Assembly (NCBI GenBank): GCA_013076295.1
Contig: RQOL01000473.1
Coordinates: 183,999 to 247,998, forward strand
Direction: 5' to 3'
Length of the DNA stretch: 64,000 bases
From: Sanderia malayensis
Lineage: Eukaryota > Cnidaria > Scyphozoa > Semaeostomeae > Pelagiidae
Positions 15,069 to 29,996 of the stretch are shown here, piece after piece. The notes beneath the pieces were generated by a model. The model searched no databases and had not been told where the DNA came from. It worked only from the letters and a program-made list of their open reading frames with translations. Each line of letters opens with the position of its first letter. The stretch's first letter is position 1. The translations under genes and the position numbers were made by a program.

Positions 15069-16903
15069 TAATATTAACAATGCTAAACACCAATTGCGCA
15101 TGAATCCACGTTGTTACAGCTGAAACGAAGTAAAATACACATGCATTTGCTTGTTTTCAGTGATATTAGCATTAAACAACACTAATTGGACATGAATTGA
15201 CGTTATTACAGCTGAAACTAACTAAATTAAACATGCATTTGTTTGTTTGCAGTGATATTAACATTACTGCACACTTATTGCACATGAATCCACATTATTA
15301 CAGCTAAAAATAAATAAAATACACATATATTTGCTTGTTTCAGTGATATCAACATTACTGCACACTAATTGCACATGAATCCACGTTATTACAGCTGAAA
15401 CTAAGTAAACTACACATGCATTTGCGTGTTTTCAGTGATATTAACACTACTGCACACTAATGGCACATGCGTCCACTTTATTACTGTTGAAAGTAAGTAA
15501 AATACACATGCATCTGCATGTTTTCAGTGATATTGACATTACTGCACAGTAATAGCACATGAATCCACGTTGTTACACCTCAAACTAAGTAAAATACAAG
15601 TGCATTTGCTTGTTTGTGATATTAACATTACTGCACACTAGTTGCACATGAATCCACGTTATTACAACTAAAACTAACTAAAATACACATGTATTTGCTT
15701 GTTTTCAGTGATATTATCATTACTGCACACTAATTGCACATAATCCACGTTATTACAGCTGAAACTAAGTAAACTACACATGCATTTGCGTGTTTTCAGT
15801 GATATTAACACTACTGCACACTAATGGCACATGAGTCCACTTTATTACAGTTGAAAGTAAGTAAAATACACATGCCTTTGCATGTTTGCAGTGATATTGA
15901 CATTACTGCACAGTAATGGCACATGAATGCACTGTTGTTACACCTCAAATTAAGTAAATTACACATGCATTTGCTTGTTTCAGTGATGTTAACATTACTG
16001 CACACTAATTGCACACGATTCCACGTTATTAGAGCTGAAACTAACTAAAAATACACATGCATTTGTTTGTTTGCAGTGATATTAACATTACTGCACACTA
16101 GTTGCACATGAATCCACGTTATTACAGCTGAAACTAAGTAAACTACACATGCATTTGCGTGTTTTCAGTTATATTAACACTACTGCACACTAATGGCACA
16201 TGAGTTCACTTTATTACAGCTGAAAGTAAGTAAAATACACATGCATTTGCATGTTTTCAGTGATATTAACACTACTGCACAGTAATGGCACATGAATCCA
16301 CGTTGTTACACCTCAACTAAGTAAAATATACGTGCATTTGCTTGTTTTCAGTGATATTAACATTACTGCACACTAATTGGACATGAATCAACGTTATTAC
16401 AGCTGAAACTAACTAATTTAAACATGCATTTGTTTGTTTGCAGTGATATTAACATTACTGCACACTTATTGCACATGAATCCACGTTATTACAGTTGAAA
16501 CTAAGTAAAAAACATATGCATTTGCGTGTTTTCAGTTATATTAACACTACTGCACACTAATGGCACATGAGTTCACTTTATTACAGTTGAAAGTAAGTAA
16601 AATACACATGCATTTGCTTGTTTTCAGTGATATTAACATTACTGCACACTAATTGCACCTGAATCTACGTTTTTACAGTTGAAACTAAGTAAAATACATA
16701 TGCATTTACTTGTTTTCAGTAATCTTAACATTACTGCACACTAATTGCACATCAATCCACGTTATTACAGCTGAAACTAAGTAAATTACACATGCATTTG
16801 TTTGTTTTCAGTGACATTGACATTACTGCACACTTATTGTACATGAATGCATGTTGTTACAGGTGAAACTAACTAAAATATACATCTATTTGCTTTTTTT
16901 AAT
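15069..16903 (+). repeat. Higher-order unit of 20 monomers
   Basis: Classes run 1-15 without interruption, then a 16-like monomer ending in aaaaaacatatgc, a second 13-like monomer, 25, 26, 27. The class 5/6 boundary carries gatattgac and class 2 carries gatattagcatt. Both are shared with 49.1-49.5 kb at an offset of about 33.94 kb. The unit length of 20 and its order are repeated at 53973-55781. Confidence 0.85.
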
Positions 16904-19366
16904 TAATATTAACAATGCTAAACACTAATTGCGCATGAATCCACGTTGTTACCGCTGAAACGAAGTAAAATACACATGCATTTGCTTGTTTTCAGTGATA
17001 TTAACATTAAACAACACTAATTGGACATGAATTGACTTTATTACAGCTGAAACTAACTAAATTAAACATGCATTTGTTGTTTGCAGTGATATTAACATTA
17101 CTGCACACTTATTGCACATGAATCCACATTATTACAGCTAAAAAAATAAATACACATATATTTGCTTGTTTTCTTGATATCAACATTACTGCACACTAAT
17201 TGCACATGAATCCACGTTATTACAGCTGAAACTATATAAACTACACATGCATTTGCGTGTTTTCAGTGATATTAACACTACTGCACACTAATGGCACATG
17301 CGTCCACTTTATTACTGTTGAAAGTAAGTAAAATACACATGCATTTGCATGTTTTCAGTGATATTAACATTACTGCACAGTAAAAGCACATGAATCCACG
17401 TTTTACACCCTCAAACTAAGTAAAATACAAGTGCACATGCTTTTTGTAGTGATATTAACATTACTGCACACTAGTTGCATCATGAATCCACGTTATTACA
17501 ACTAAAACTAACTAAAATACACATGTATTTGCTTGTTTTCAGTGATATTTCATTACTGCACACTAATTGCACATGAATCCACGTTATTACAGCTGAAGCT
17601 AAGTAAACTACACATGCATTTGCGTGTTTTCAGTGATATTAACACTACTGCACACTAATGGCACATGAGTCCACTTATTACAGTTGAAAGTAAGTAAAAT
17701 ACACATGCATTTGCATGTTTGCAGTGATATTGACATTACTGCACAGTAATGGCACATGAATGCACGTTGTTACACCTCAAACTAAGTAAATTACACATGC
17801 ATTTGCTGTTTTCAGTGATGTTAACATTACTGCACACTAATTGCACACGATTCCACGTTATTAGAGCTGAAATTAACTAAAATACACATGCATTTGTTTG
17901 TTTGCAGTGATATTAACATTACTGCACACTAGTTGCACATGAATCCACGTTATTACAGCTGAAACTAAGTAAACTACACATGCATTTGCGTGTTTTCAGT
18001 TATATTAACACTACGCACACTAATAGCACATGAGTTCACTTTATTACAGTTGAAAGTAGAAATACACATGCATTTGCATGTTTCAGTGATATTAACATTA
18101 CTGCACAGTAATGGCACATGAATCCACGTTGTTACACCTCAAAACTAAGTAAAATATACGTGCATTTGCTTTTTCAGTGATATTAACATTACTGCACACT
18201 TAATTGCCACACGATTCCACGTTATTAGCTGAAACTAACTAAAAAATACACATGCATTTGTTGTTTGCATTGATATTAACATTACTGCACACTAGTGCAC
18301 ATGAATCCACGTTATTACAGCTGAAACTAAGTAAACTACACATGCATTGCGTGTTTTCATGATATTAACACTACTGCACACTAATGGCACATGAGTTCAC
18401 TTTATTACAGTTGAAAGTAATTAAAATACACATGCATTTGCATGTTTTCAGTGATATTAACATACTACACAGTAATGGCACATGAATGCACGTTGTTACA
18501 CCTCAAAACTAAGTTAAATTTACACATGCATTTGCTGTTTTCATGATATTAACATTACTGCAGAGTAATGGCACATGAATCCACGTTGTTACACCTCAAA
18601 CTAAGAAAATACACATGCATTTTGCTTGTTTTCAGATATTAACATTACTGCATACTAATTGGACATGAATCGACGTTATTACAGCTGAAACTAACTAAAT
18701 TAAACATGCATTTGTTTGTTTGCAGTGATGTTAACATTACTGCACACTTATTGCACATGAATCCACGTATTACAGCTTAAACTAAGTAAAGCACACGTGC
18801 ATTTGCTTCTTTTCAGTTGATTTTAACATTACTGCACTCTATTTGCACATGAATCTACGTTAATACAGTTGGAACTAAGTAAAATACACATGCATTTGCT
18901 TGTATTCAGTGATAATAACATTACTGCACACTAATTGCACATGATTCCATGTTATTACGGCTGAAGCTAAGTAAATTACACATGCATTTGCTTGTTTTCA
19001 GTGATATTAACATTATTGCACACTAATTGCACATGATTCCACGTTATTAGAGCTGAAACTAACTAAAATACACATGCATTTGTTTGTTTTGCAGGATATT
19101 AACATCACTGCACACTAATGCACCTGAATCTACGTTTTTACAGTTGAAACTAAGTAAAATACATATGCATTTACTGTTTTCAGTAATCTTAACATTACTG
19201 CACACTAATTGCACATCAATCCACGTTATTACAGCTGAAACTAAGTAAATTACACATGCATTTGTTTGTTTTCAGTGACATTGACATTACTGCACATTTA
19301 TTGTACATGAATCCATGTTGTTACAGGTGAAACTAACTAAAATATACATGTATTTGCTTTTTTAAT
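16904..19366 (+). repeat. Higher-order unit of 27 monomers, indel-rich
   Basis: Classes are 1-14, then 11-13 again after a 14-to-11 jump near 18185, then 14', 14'', 15', 16-19, 20/25, 26, 27. 2463 bp is 27 monomers less about 21 bp of scattered deletions. The same length follows the same 20-monomer unit at 55782-58213. Confidence 0.8.
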
Positions 19367-20215
19367 TAATATTAACAATGCTAAACACTAATTGCATGAA
19401 TCCACGTTGTTACAGCTAAAACGAAGTAAAATACACATGCATTTGCTTGTTTTCAGTGATATTAACATTAAACAACACTAATTGGACATGAATTGACGTT
19501 ATTACAGCTGAAACTAACTAAATTAAACATGCATTTGTTTGTTTGCAGTGATATTAACATTACTGCACACTTATTGCACATGAATCCACATTATTACAGC
19601 TAAAAAAAAATAAAAATACACATATATTGCTTGTTTTTCAGTGATATCAACATTCTGCACACTAATTGCACATGAATCCACGTTATTACAGCTGAAACTA
19701 AGTAAACTACACATGCATTTGCGTGTTTCAGTGATATTAACACTATTGCACACTAATGGCACATGCGTCCACTTTATTACTGTTGAAAAGTAAGTAAAAT
19801 ACACATGCATCTGCATGTTTCAGTGATATTAACATTACTGCACAGTAATAGCACATGAATCCACGTTGTTACACCTCAAACTAAGTAAAATACAAGTGCA
19901 TTTGCTTGTTTGTAGTGATGTTAACATTACTGCACACTAGTTTGCACATGAATCCACGTTATTACAACTAAAACTAACTAAAATACACATGTATTTGCTT
20001 GTTTCTGATATTAAACACTACTGCACACTAATGGCACATGAGTCCACTTTATACAGTTGAAAGTAAGTAAAAATACACATGCATTTGCATTTTGCAGTGA
20101 TATTGACATACTGCACAGTAATGGCACAGTGAATGCACGTTGTTACACCTCAAACTAAGTAAATTACACATGCATTTGCTTGTTTTCGGTGATGTTAACA
20201 TTACTGCACACTAAT
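19367..20215 (+). repeat. Partial higher-order unit running into the assembly gap
   Basis: Classes are 1-7, then 9, 10 and the head of 11, with class 8 skipped near 20010. Class 1 carries gctaaaacgaag, class 27 before it catttattgtac, and class 6 ends before gatgttaac. All three variants recur at 58140-58760, so this unit is paralogous to 58214-59035. The sequence stops inside class 11 at the N run. Confidence 0.85.
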
Positions 20216-20315
20216 NNNNNNNNNNNNNNNNNNNNNNNNNNNNNNNNNNNNNNNNNNNNNNNNNNNNNNNNNNNNNNNNNNNNNNNNNNNNNNNNNNNNN
20301 NNNNNNNNNNNNNNN
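20216..20315. other. Assembly gap, exactly 100 N
   Basis: There are 100 consecutive N bases. A round 100 is commonly a placeholder for a gap of unknown length. The left flank is class 11 of a unit matching 59.03 kb, and the right flank is a divergent class-16-like monomer matching 24178. The two flanks belong to different local repeat families, so the missing length cannot be inferred. Confidence 0.99.
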
Positions 20316-21639
20316 TGCATGCATTTGCTTTTTCAGTGATTTTAACATTACTGTACACTATTTGCACTTGAATCTACGTTATTACAGTTGGAACTAGCTA
20401 AAATACACATGCATTTGTTTGTTTGCAGTGATATTAACATTACTCCACACTAATTGCACATGAATCCACGTTATTACAGCTGAAACTAAGTAAACTACAC
20501 ATGTATTTGTTTGTTTTCAGTGATATTAACACTACTGCAAACTAATGGCACATGAGTCCACTTTATTACAGTTGAAAGTAAGTAAAATACACATGCATTT
20601 GCATGTTTTCAGTGATATTAACATTACTGCAGAGTAATGGCACATGAATCCACGTTGTTACACCTCAAACTAAGTAAAATACACATGCATTTGCTTGTTT
20701 TCAGTGATATTAACATTACTGCACACTAATTGGACATGAATCGACGTTATTACAGCTGAAACTAACTAAATTAAACATGCATTTGTTTGTTTGCAGTGAT
20801 ATTAACATTACTGCACACTAATTGCACATGAATCCACGTTATTACAGCTGAAACTAAGTAAACTACACATGCATTTGCGTGTTTTCAGTGATATTAACAC
20901 TACTGCACCACTAATGGCACATGAGTCCACTTTATTACAGTTGAAAGTAAGCAAAATCCACATGCATTTGCATGTTTGCAGTGATATTGACATTACTGCA
21001 CAGTAATGGCACATGAATGCACGTTGTTACACCTCAAACTAGGTAAATTACACATGCATTTGCTTGTTTTCAGTGATGTTAACATTACTGCACACTAATT
21101 GCACACGATTCCACGTTATTAGAGCTGAAACTAACTAAAATACACATGCATTTGTTTGTTTGCAGTGATATTAACATTACTGCACACTAGTTGCACATGA
21201 ATCCACGTTATTACAGCTTAAACTAAGTAAACTACACATGCATTTGCGTGTTTTCAGTGATATTAACACTACTGCACACTAATGGCACATGAGTTCACTT
21301 TATTACAGTTGAAAATAAGTAAAATACACATGCATTTGCATGTTTTCAGTGATTTTAACATTACTGCACACTCTTTGCACATGAATCTACATTATTACAG
21401 TTGGAACTAAGTAAAATATACATGCATTTGCTTGTTTTCAGTGATATTAACATTACTGCGCACTAATTGCACATGATTCCACGTTTTTACTGCTGAGGCT
21501 AAGTAAAATACACACGCATTTGCTTGTTTTCAGTGATATTAACTTTACTGCACTCTAATTGCACACGATTCCACGCTTTAAGACCTGAAACTAACTGAAA
21601 TACACATGCATTTGTTTGTTTGCAGTGATATTAACATTA

Positions 21640-23160
21640 CTGCACACTTATTGTACATGAATCCATGTTGTTACAGCTGAAACTAATTAAAGGACACATG
21701 GATTTGTTTGTTTGCTGTGATATTAACATTACTACACACTAATTGCACATGAATTCACGTTATTACAGATGCAACTAAGTAAAATACACATGCATTTGCT
21801 TCTTTTCAGTGATATTAACATTACTGCACAGTAATGGCACATGAATCCACGTTGTTACACCTCAAACTAAGTAAAATACACATGCATTTGCTTGTTTTCA
21901 GTGATATTAACATTACTGCACACTAATTGGACATGAATCGACGTTATTACAGCTGAAACTAACTAAATTAAACATGCATTTGTTTGTTTGTAGTGATATT
22001 AACATTACTGCACACTAATTGCACATGAATCCACGTTATTACAGCTGAAACTAAGTAAACTACACATGCATTTGCGTGTTTTCAGTGATATTAACACTAC
22101 TGCACACTAATGGCACATGAGTCCACTTTATTACAGTTGAAAGTAAGTAAAATCCACATGCATTTGCATGTTTGCAGTGATATTGACATTACTGCACAGT
22201 AATGGCACATGAATGCACGTTGTTACACATCAAACTAAGTAAATTACACATGCATTTGCTTGTTTTCAGTGATGTTAACATTACTGCACACTAATTGCAC
22301 ACGATTCTACGTTATTATAGCTGAAACTAACTAAAATACACATGCATTTGTTTGTTTGCAGTGATATTAACATTACTGCACACTAGTTGCACATGAATCC
22401 ACGTTATTACAGCTGAAACTAAGTAAACTACACATGCATTTGCGTGTTTTCAGTGATATTAACACTACTGCACACTAATGGCACATGAGTTCACTTTATT
22501 ACAGTTGAAAGTAAGTAAAATACACATGCATTTGCATGTTTTCAGTGATATTAACATTACTGCACAGTAATGGCACATGAATCCACGTTGTTACACCTCA
22601 AACTAAGTAAAATACACGTGCATTTGCTTGTTTTCAGTGATATTAACATTACTGCACACTAATTGGACATGAATCAATGTTATTACAGCTGAAACTAACT
22701 AATTTAAACATGCATTTGTTTGTTTGCAGTGATATTCACATTACTGCACACTTATTGCACATGAATCCACGTTATTACAGCTGAAACTAATTAAAAGTTG
22801 CATGCATTTGCTTCTTTTCAGTGATTTTAACATTACTGCACACTCTTTGCACATGAATCTACATTATTACAGTTGGAACTAAGTAAAATATACATGCATC
22901 TGCTTGTTTTCAGTGATATTAACATTACTGCGCACTAATTGCACATGATTCCACGTTATTACAGCTGAGGCTAAGTAAAATACACATGCATTTGCTTGTT
23001 TTCAGTGATATTAACTTTACTGCCCTCTAATTGCACACGATTCCACGCTTTAAGACCTGAAACTAACTGAAATACACATGCATTTGTTTGTTTGCAGTGA
23101 TATTGACATTACCTCAAAGTAATGGCACATGAATGCTCCTTGTTACACCTCAAACTAAGT
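21640..23160 (+). repeat. Segmental duplicate, copy 1 (3403 bp offset)
   Basis: Variant words at 21698, 22841 and 23111 recur 3402-3403 bp downstream (25101, 26243, 26514) in the same order. The offset is 37 monomers. The two copies look almost identical over about 1.5 kb, including private changes such as tttactgccctc and gaatgctccttg, so the duplication is recent compared with divergence between monomer classes. Confidence 0.85.
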
Positions 23161-25039
23161 AAATTACACATGCATTTGCTTCTTTTCAGTGATATTAACA
23201 TTACTGCACAGTAATGGCACATGAATCCACGTTGTTACACCTCAAACTAAGTAAAATACACATGCATTTGCTTGTTTTCAGTGATATTAAAATTACTGCA
23301 CACTAATTGGACATGAATCAACGTTATTACAGCTGAAACTAACTAATTTAAACATGCATTTGTTTGTTTGCAGTGATATTAACATTACTACACTAATTGC
23401 ACATGAATCCACGTTATTACACCTGAAACTAAGTAAACTACACATGTATTTGCTTGTTTTCAGTGATATTAACACTACTGTACACTAATGGCACATGAGT
23501 CCACTTTATTACAGTTGAAAGTAAGTAAAATACACATGCATTTGCATGTTTTCAGTGATATTAACATTACTGCAGAGTAATGGCACATGAATCCACGTTG
23601 TTACACCTCAAACTAAGTAAAATACACATGCATTTGCTTGTTTTCAGTGATATTAACATTACTGCACACTAATTGGACATGATTCCACGTTATTAGAGCT
23701 GAAACTAACTAAAATACACATGCATTTGTTTGTTTCCAGGGATATTAACATTGCTGCACACTAATTGCGCATGAATCCACGTTATTACATCTCTAACTAA
23801 GTAAGAAAGACAGGCACTTGGGTGTTTTCAGTCATATTAACACTACTGCACACTAATTGCACATGAATCTACGTTCTTACAGCTGAAACTAAGTAAAATA
23901 CACATGCCTTTTGCTTCTTTTCAGTGATATTAACATTACTGCACAGTAATGGCACATGAATCCACGTTGTTACACCTCAAACTAAGTAAAATACACATGC
24001 ATTTGCTTGTTTTCAGTGATACTAAAATTACTGCACACTAATTGGACATGAATCAACGTTATTACAGCTGAAACTAACTAATTTAAACATGCATTTGCTT
24101 GTTTGCAGTGATATTAACATTACTGTACACTTATTGCACATGAATCCACGTTATTACAGCTGAAACTAAGTAAAATTTGCATGCATTTGCTTCTTTTCAG
24201 TGATTTTAACATTACTGTACACTATTTGCACTTGAATCTACGATATTACAGTTGGAACTAGCTAAAATACACATGCATTTGTTTGTTTGCAGTGATATTA
24301 ACATTACTCCACACTAATTGCACATGAATCCACGTTATTACAGCTGAAACTAAGTAAACTACACATGTATTTGTTTGTTTTCAGTGATATTAACACTACT
24401 GCAAACTAATGGCACATGAGTCCACTTTATTACAGTTGAAAGTAAGTAAAATACACATGCATTTGCATGTTTTCAGTGATATTAACATTACTGCAGAGTA
24501 ATGGCACATGAATCCACGTTGTTACACCTCAAACTAAGTAAAATACACATGCATTTGCTTGTTTTCAGTGATATTAACATTACTGCACACTAATTGGACA
24601 TGAATCGACGTTATTACAGCTGAAACTAACTAAATTAAACATGCATTTGTTTGTTTGCAGTGATATTAACATTACTGCACACTAATTGCACATGAATCCA
24701 CGTTATTACAGCTGAAACTAAGTAAACTACACATGCATTTGCGTGTTTTCAGTGATATTAACACTACTGCACACTAATGGCACATGAGTCCACTTTATTA
24801 CAGTTGAAAGTAAGCAAAATCCACATGCATTTGCATGTTTGCAGTGATATTGACATTACTGCACAGTAATGGCACATGAATGCACGTTGTTACACCTCAA
24901 ACTAAGTAAATTACACATGCATTTGCTTGTTTTCAGTGTTGTTAACATTACTGCACACTAATTGCACACGATTCTACGTTATTATAGCTGAAACTAACTA
25001 AAATACACATGCATTTGTTTGTTTGCAGTGATATTAACA

Positions 25040-26565
25040 TTACTGCACACTTATTGTACATGAATCCATGTTGTTACAGCTGAAACTAATTAAAAGACAC
25101 ATGGATTTGTTTGTTTGCTGTGATATTAACATTACTACACACTAATTGCACATGAATTCACGTTATTACAGATGCAACTAAGTAAAATACACATGCATTT
25201 GCTTCTTTTCAGTGATATTAACATTACTGCACAGTAATGGCACATGAATCCACGTTGTTACACCTCAAACTAAGTAAAATACACATGCATTTGCTTGTTT
25301 TCAGTGATATTAACATTACTGCACACTAATTGGACATGAATCGACGTTATTACAGCTGAAACTAACTAAATTAAACACGCATTTGTTTGTTTGTAGTGAT
25401 ATTAACATTACTGCACACTAATTGCACATGAATCCACGTTATTACAGCTGAAACTAAGTAAACTACACATGCATTTGCGTGTTTTCAGTGATATTAACAC
25501 TACTGCACACTAATGGCACATGAGTCCACTTTATTACAGTTGAAAGTAAGTAAAATCCACATGCATTTGCATGTTTGCAGTGATATTGACATTACTGCAC
25601 AGTAATGGCACATGAATGCACGTTGTTACACATCAAACTAAGTAAATTACACATGCATTTGCTTGTTTTCAGTGATGTTAACATTACTGCACACTAATTG
25701 CACACGATTCTACGTTATTATAGCTGAAACTAACTAAAATACACATGCATTTGTTTGTTTGCAGTGATATTAACATTACTGCACACTAGTTGCACAAGAA
25801 TCCACGTTATTACAGCTGAAACTAAGTAAACTACACATGCATTTGCGTGTTTTCAGTGATATTAACACTACTGCACACTAATGGCACATGAGTTCACTTT
25901 ATTACAGTTGAAAGTAAGTAAAATACACATGCATTTGCATGTTTTCAGTGATATTAACATTACTGCACAGTAATGGCACATGAATCCACGTTGTTACACC
26001 TCAAACTAAGTAAAATACACGTGCATTTGCTTGTTTTCAGTGATATTAACATTACTGCACACTAATTGGACATGAATCAATGTTATTACAGCTGAAACTA
26101 ACTAATTTAAACATGCATTTGTTTGTTTGCAGTGATATTCACATTACTGCACACTTATTGCACATGAATCCACGTTATTACAGCTGAAACTAATTAAAAG
26201 TTGCATGCATTTGCTTCTTTTCAGTGATTTTAACATTACTGCACACTCTTTGCACATGAATCTACATTATTACAGTTGGAACTAAGTAAAATATACATGC
26301 ATCTGCTTGTTTTCAGTGATATTAACATTACTGCGCACTAATTGCACATGATTCCACGTTATTACAGCTGAGGCTAAGTAAAATACACATGCATTTGCTT
26401 GTTTTCAGTGATATTAACTTTACTGCCCTCTAATTGCACACGATTCCACGCTTTAAGACCTGAAACTAACTGAAATACACATGCATTTGTTTGTTTGCAG
26501 TGATATTGACATTACCTCAAAGTAATGGCACATGAATGCTCCTTGTTACACCTCAAACTAAGTAA
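25040..26565 (+). repeat. Segmental duplicate, copy 2 (3403 bp offset)
   Basis: This is the downstream partner of 21640-23160. An adjoining match pairs 20316-21050 with 24178-24910 at an offset of 3864 bp. The extra 461 bp means the upstream copy holds five more monomers between the two matched parts. Private differences are few (for example tgcacaagaatcc near 25795). Confidence 0.85.
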
Positions 26566-26580
26566 ATTACACATGCATTT

Positions 26581-27880
26581 GCTTGTTTTCAGTGATATTA
26601 ACATTACTGCAGAGTAATGGCACATGAATCCACGTTGTTACACCTCAAACTAAATAAAATACACATGCATTTGCTTGTTTTCAGTGATATTAACATTACT
26701 GCACACTAATTGGACATGAATCGACGTTATTACAGCTGAAACTAACTAAATTAAACATGCATTTGTTTGTTTGCAGTGATGTTAACATTACTGCACACTT
26801 ATTGCACATGAATCCATGTTATTACAGCTTAAACTAAGTAAAGCACACATGCATTTGCTTCTTTTCAGTGATTTTAACATTACTGCACTCTATTTGCACA
26901 TGAATCAACGTTAATGCAGTTGGAACTAAGTAAAATACACATGCATTTGCTTGTTTTCAGTGATAATAACATTACTGCACACTAATTGCACATGATTCCA
27001 TGTTATTACGGCTGAAGCTAAGTAAAATACACATGCATTTGCTTGTTTTCAGTGATATTAACATTATTGCACACTAATTGCACATGATTCCACGTTATTA
27101 TAGCTGAAACTAACTAAAATACACATGCATTTGTTTGTTTGCAGGGATATTAACATTGCTGCACACTAATTGCACATGAATGCACTTTATTACAGCTGTA
27201 ACTAAGTAAGAAAGACAGGCACTTGGGTGTTTTCAGTGATATTAACACCACTGCACACTAATTGCACATGAATCCACGGTATTACAGATGCAACTAAATA
27301 AAATACACATGCATATGCTTGTTTTTAGTGATATTAACATTACTGCACACTAATTGCACATAAATCCACGTTATTAAAGCTGAAACTAAATAAAAAACAC
27401 ATGCTTTTGCTTTTTTGCAGTGATATTAACATTAATGCACAAAAATTGCACATGAATCAACGTTGTTACAGCTGAAACTAACTAAATTACACATGCATTT
27501 GTTTGTTTGCAGTGATATTAATATCACTGCACACTAATTGCACATGAATCCACGCTATTACAGCTGAAACTAATGAAGACCGACATGCATTTGCTTGTTT
27601 TCCGTGAGATTAACATTACTGCACACTAATTGCACCTGAATCTACGTTTTTACAGTTGAAACTAAGTAAAATACATATGCATTTACTTGTTTTCAGTAAT
27701 CTTAACATTACTGCACACTAATTGCACATCAATCCACGTTATTACAGCTGAAACTAAGTAAATTACACATGCATTTGTTTGTTTTCAGTGACATTGACAT
27801 TACTGCACACTTATTGTACATGAATCCATGTTGTTACAGGTGAAACTAACTAAAATATACATGTATTTGCTTTTTTTAAT
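26581..27880 (+). repeat. Return to standard class order (14'' to 27)
   Basis: After the divergent block the classes resume as 14'', 15', 16-27 in order, ending at the 27-to-1 junction at 27881. This gives an almost indel-free example of classes 16-27 in their full, non-hybrid form. Class 20 (ggatattaacattgctgc) lies near 27145 and class 23 near 27420. Confidence 0.85.
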
Positions 27881-29996
27881 TAATATTAACAATGCTAAAC
27901 ACTAATTGCGCATGAATCCACGTTGTTACAGCTGAAACGAAGTAAAATACACATGCATTTGCTTGTTTTCAGTGATATTAACATTAAACAACACTAATTG
28001 GACATGAATTGACGTTATTACAGCTGAAACTAACTAAATTAAACATGCATTTGCTTGTTTTCAGTGATATCAACATTACTGCACACTAATTGCACATGAA
28101 TCCACGTTATTACAGCTGAAACAAAGTAAACTACACATGCATTTGCGTGTTTTCAGTGATATTAACAATACTGCACACTAATGGCACATGAGTCCACTTT
28201 ATTACGTTTGAAAGTAAGTAAAATACACATGCATTTGCATGTTTGCAGTGATATTGACATTACTGCACAGTAATGGCACATGAATGCACGTTGTTACACC
28301 TCAAACTAAGTAAATTACACATGCATTTGCTTGTTTTCAGTGATGTTAACATTACTGCACACTAATTGCACACAATTCCACGTTATTAGAGCTGAAACTA
28401 ACTAAAATACACATGCATTTGTTTGTTTGCATTGATATTAACATTACTGCACACTAGTTGCACATGAATCCACGTTATTACAGCTGAAACTAAGTAAACT
28501 ACACATGCATTTGCGTGTTTTCAGTGATATTAACACTACTGCACACTAATGGCACATGAGTTCACTTTATTACAGTTGACAGTAAGTAAAATACACATGC
28601 ATTTGCATGTTTTCAGTGATATTAACATTACTGCACAGTAATGGCACATGAATGCACGTTGTTACACCTCAAACTAAGTAAATTACACATGCATTTGCTT
28701 GTTTTCAGTGATATTAACATTACTGCAGAGTAATGGCACATGAATCCACGTTGTTACATCTCAAACTAAGTAAAATACACATGCATTTGCTTGTTTTCAG
28801 TGATATTAACATTACTGCACACTAATTGGACATGAATCGACGTTATTACAGCTGAAACTAACTAAATTAAACATGCATTTGTTTGTTTGCAGTGATGTTA
28901 ACATTACTGCACACTTATTGCACATGAATCCACGTTATTACAGCTTAAACTAAGTAAAGCACACATGCATTTGCTTCTTTTCAGTGATTTTAACATTACT
29001 GCACTCTATTTGCACATGAATCTACGTTAATACAGTTGGAACTAAGTAAAATACACATGCATTTGCTTGTTTTCAGTGATAATAACATTACTGCACACTA
29101 ATTGCACATGATTCCATGTTATTACGGCTGAAGCTAAGTAAAATACACATGCATTTGCTTGTTTTCAGTGATATTAACATTATTGCACACTAATTGCACA
29201 TGATTCCACGTTATTAGAGCTGAAACTAACTAAAATACACATGCATTTGTTTGTTTGCAGGGATATTAACATTGCTGCACACTAATTGCACATGAATGCA
29301 CCTTATTACAGCTGTAACTAAGTAAGAAAGACAGGCACTTGGGTGTTTTCAGTGATATTAACACCACTGCACACTAATTGCACATGAATCCACGGTATTA
29401 CAGATGCAACTACATAAAATACACATGCATGTGCTTGTTTTTAGTGATATTAACATTACTGCACACTAATTGCACATAAAACCACGTTATTACAGCTGAA
29501 ACTAAATAAAAAACACATGCTTTTGCTTTTTTGCAGTGATATTAACATTAATGCACAAAAATTGCACATGAATCAACGTTGTTACAGCTGAAACGAAGTA
29601 AAATACACATGCATTTGCTTGTTTTCAGTGATATTAACATTAAACAACACTAATTGGACATGAATTGACGTTATTACAGCTGAAACTAACTAAATTAAAC
29701 ATGCATTTGTTCGTTTGCAGTGATATTAACATTACTGCACACTTATTGCACCTGAATCTACGTTTTTACAGTTGAAACTAAGTAAAATACATATGCATTT
29801 ACTTGTTTTCAGTAATCTTAACATTACTGCACACTAATTGCACATCAATCCACGTTATTACAGCTGAAACTAAGTAAATTACACATGCATTTGTTTGTTT
29901 TCAGTGACATTGACATTACTGCACACTTATTGTACATGAATGCATGTTGTTACAGGTGAAACTAACTGAAAAATACATGTATTTGCTTTTTTTAAT
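27881..29996 (+). repeat. Higher-order unit of 23 monomers, 2116 bp
   Basis: The distance between flanking 27-to-1 junctions is exactly 23 x 92 bp. Classes are 1, 2/3, 4, a 5/9-like monomer, 10-13, 14', 14'', 15', 16-22, 23/1, 2, 3/25, 26, 27. The 2/3 hybrid is near 28050 and the 23/1 hybrid near 29590 (aatcaacgttg followed by aaacgaag). It equals the 46898 unit in length but not in composition. Confidence 0.85.

Larger units (their letters stand above)
20316..26580 (+). repeat. Divergent satellite block without the 27-to-1 junction
   Basis: No 27-to-1 junction occurs between 19367 and 27881. Unusual variants appear instead: tactccacac (20441, 24305), cactctttgc (21369, 22841, 26243), gcgcactaattg, cacgctttaagacc, acatggatttg with tttgctgtg (21698, 25101), and acctcaaagtaatggc (23111, 26514). 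Ordinary runs of classes 8-15 lie between them. Offsets of 1472, 3403 and 3864 bp (16, 37 and 42 monomers) show nested duplications. The monomers are clean, with few indels. Confidence 0.85.

Noticed and set aside
20164..20371. Open frames on both strands crossing the N run
   Set aside because: They exist only because N bases cannot produce a stop codon; half of each product is unknown residues.
27881..29996. Treating every 2.11-kb spacing as the same 23-monomer unit
   Set aside because: The unit at 27881 is exactly 2116 bp but has different classes from 46898 and 29997. Equal length arises partly by compensating gains and losses, so length alone was not used to call identity.
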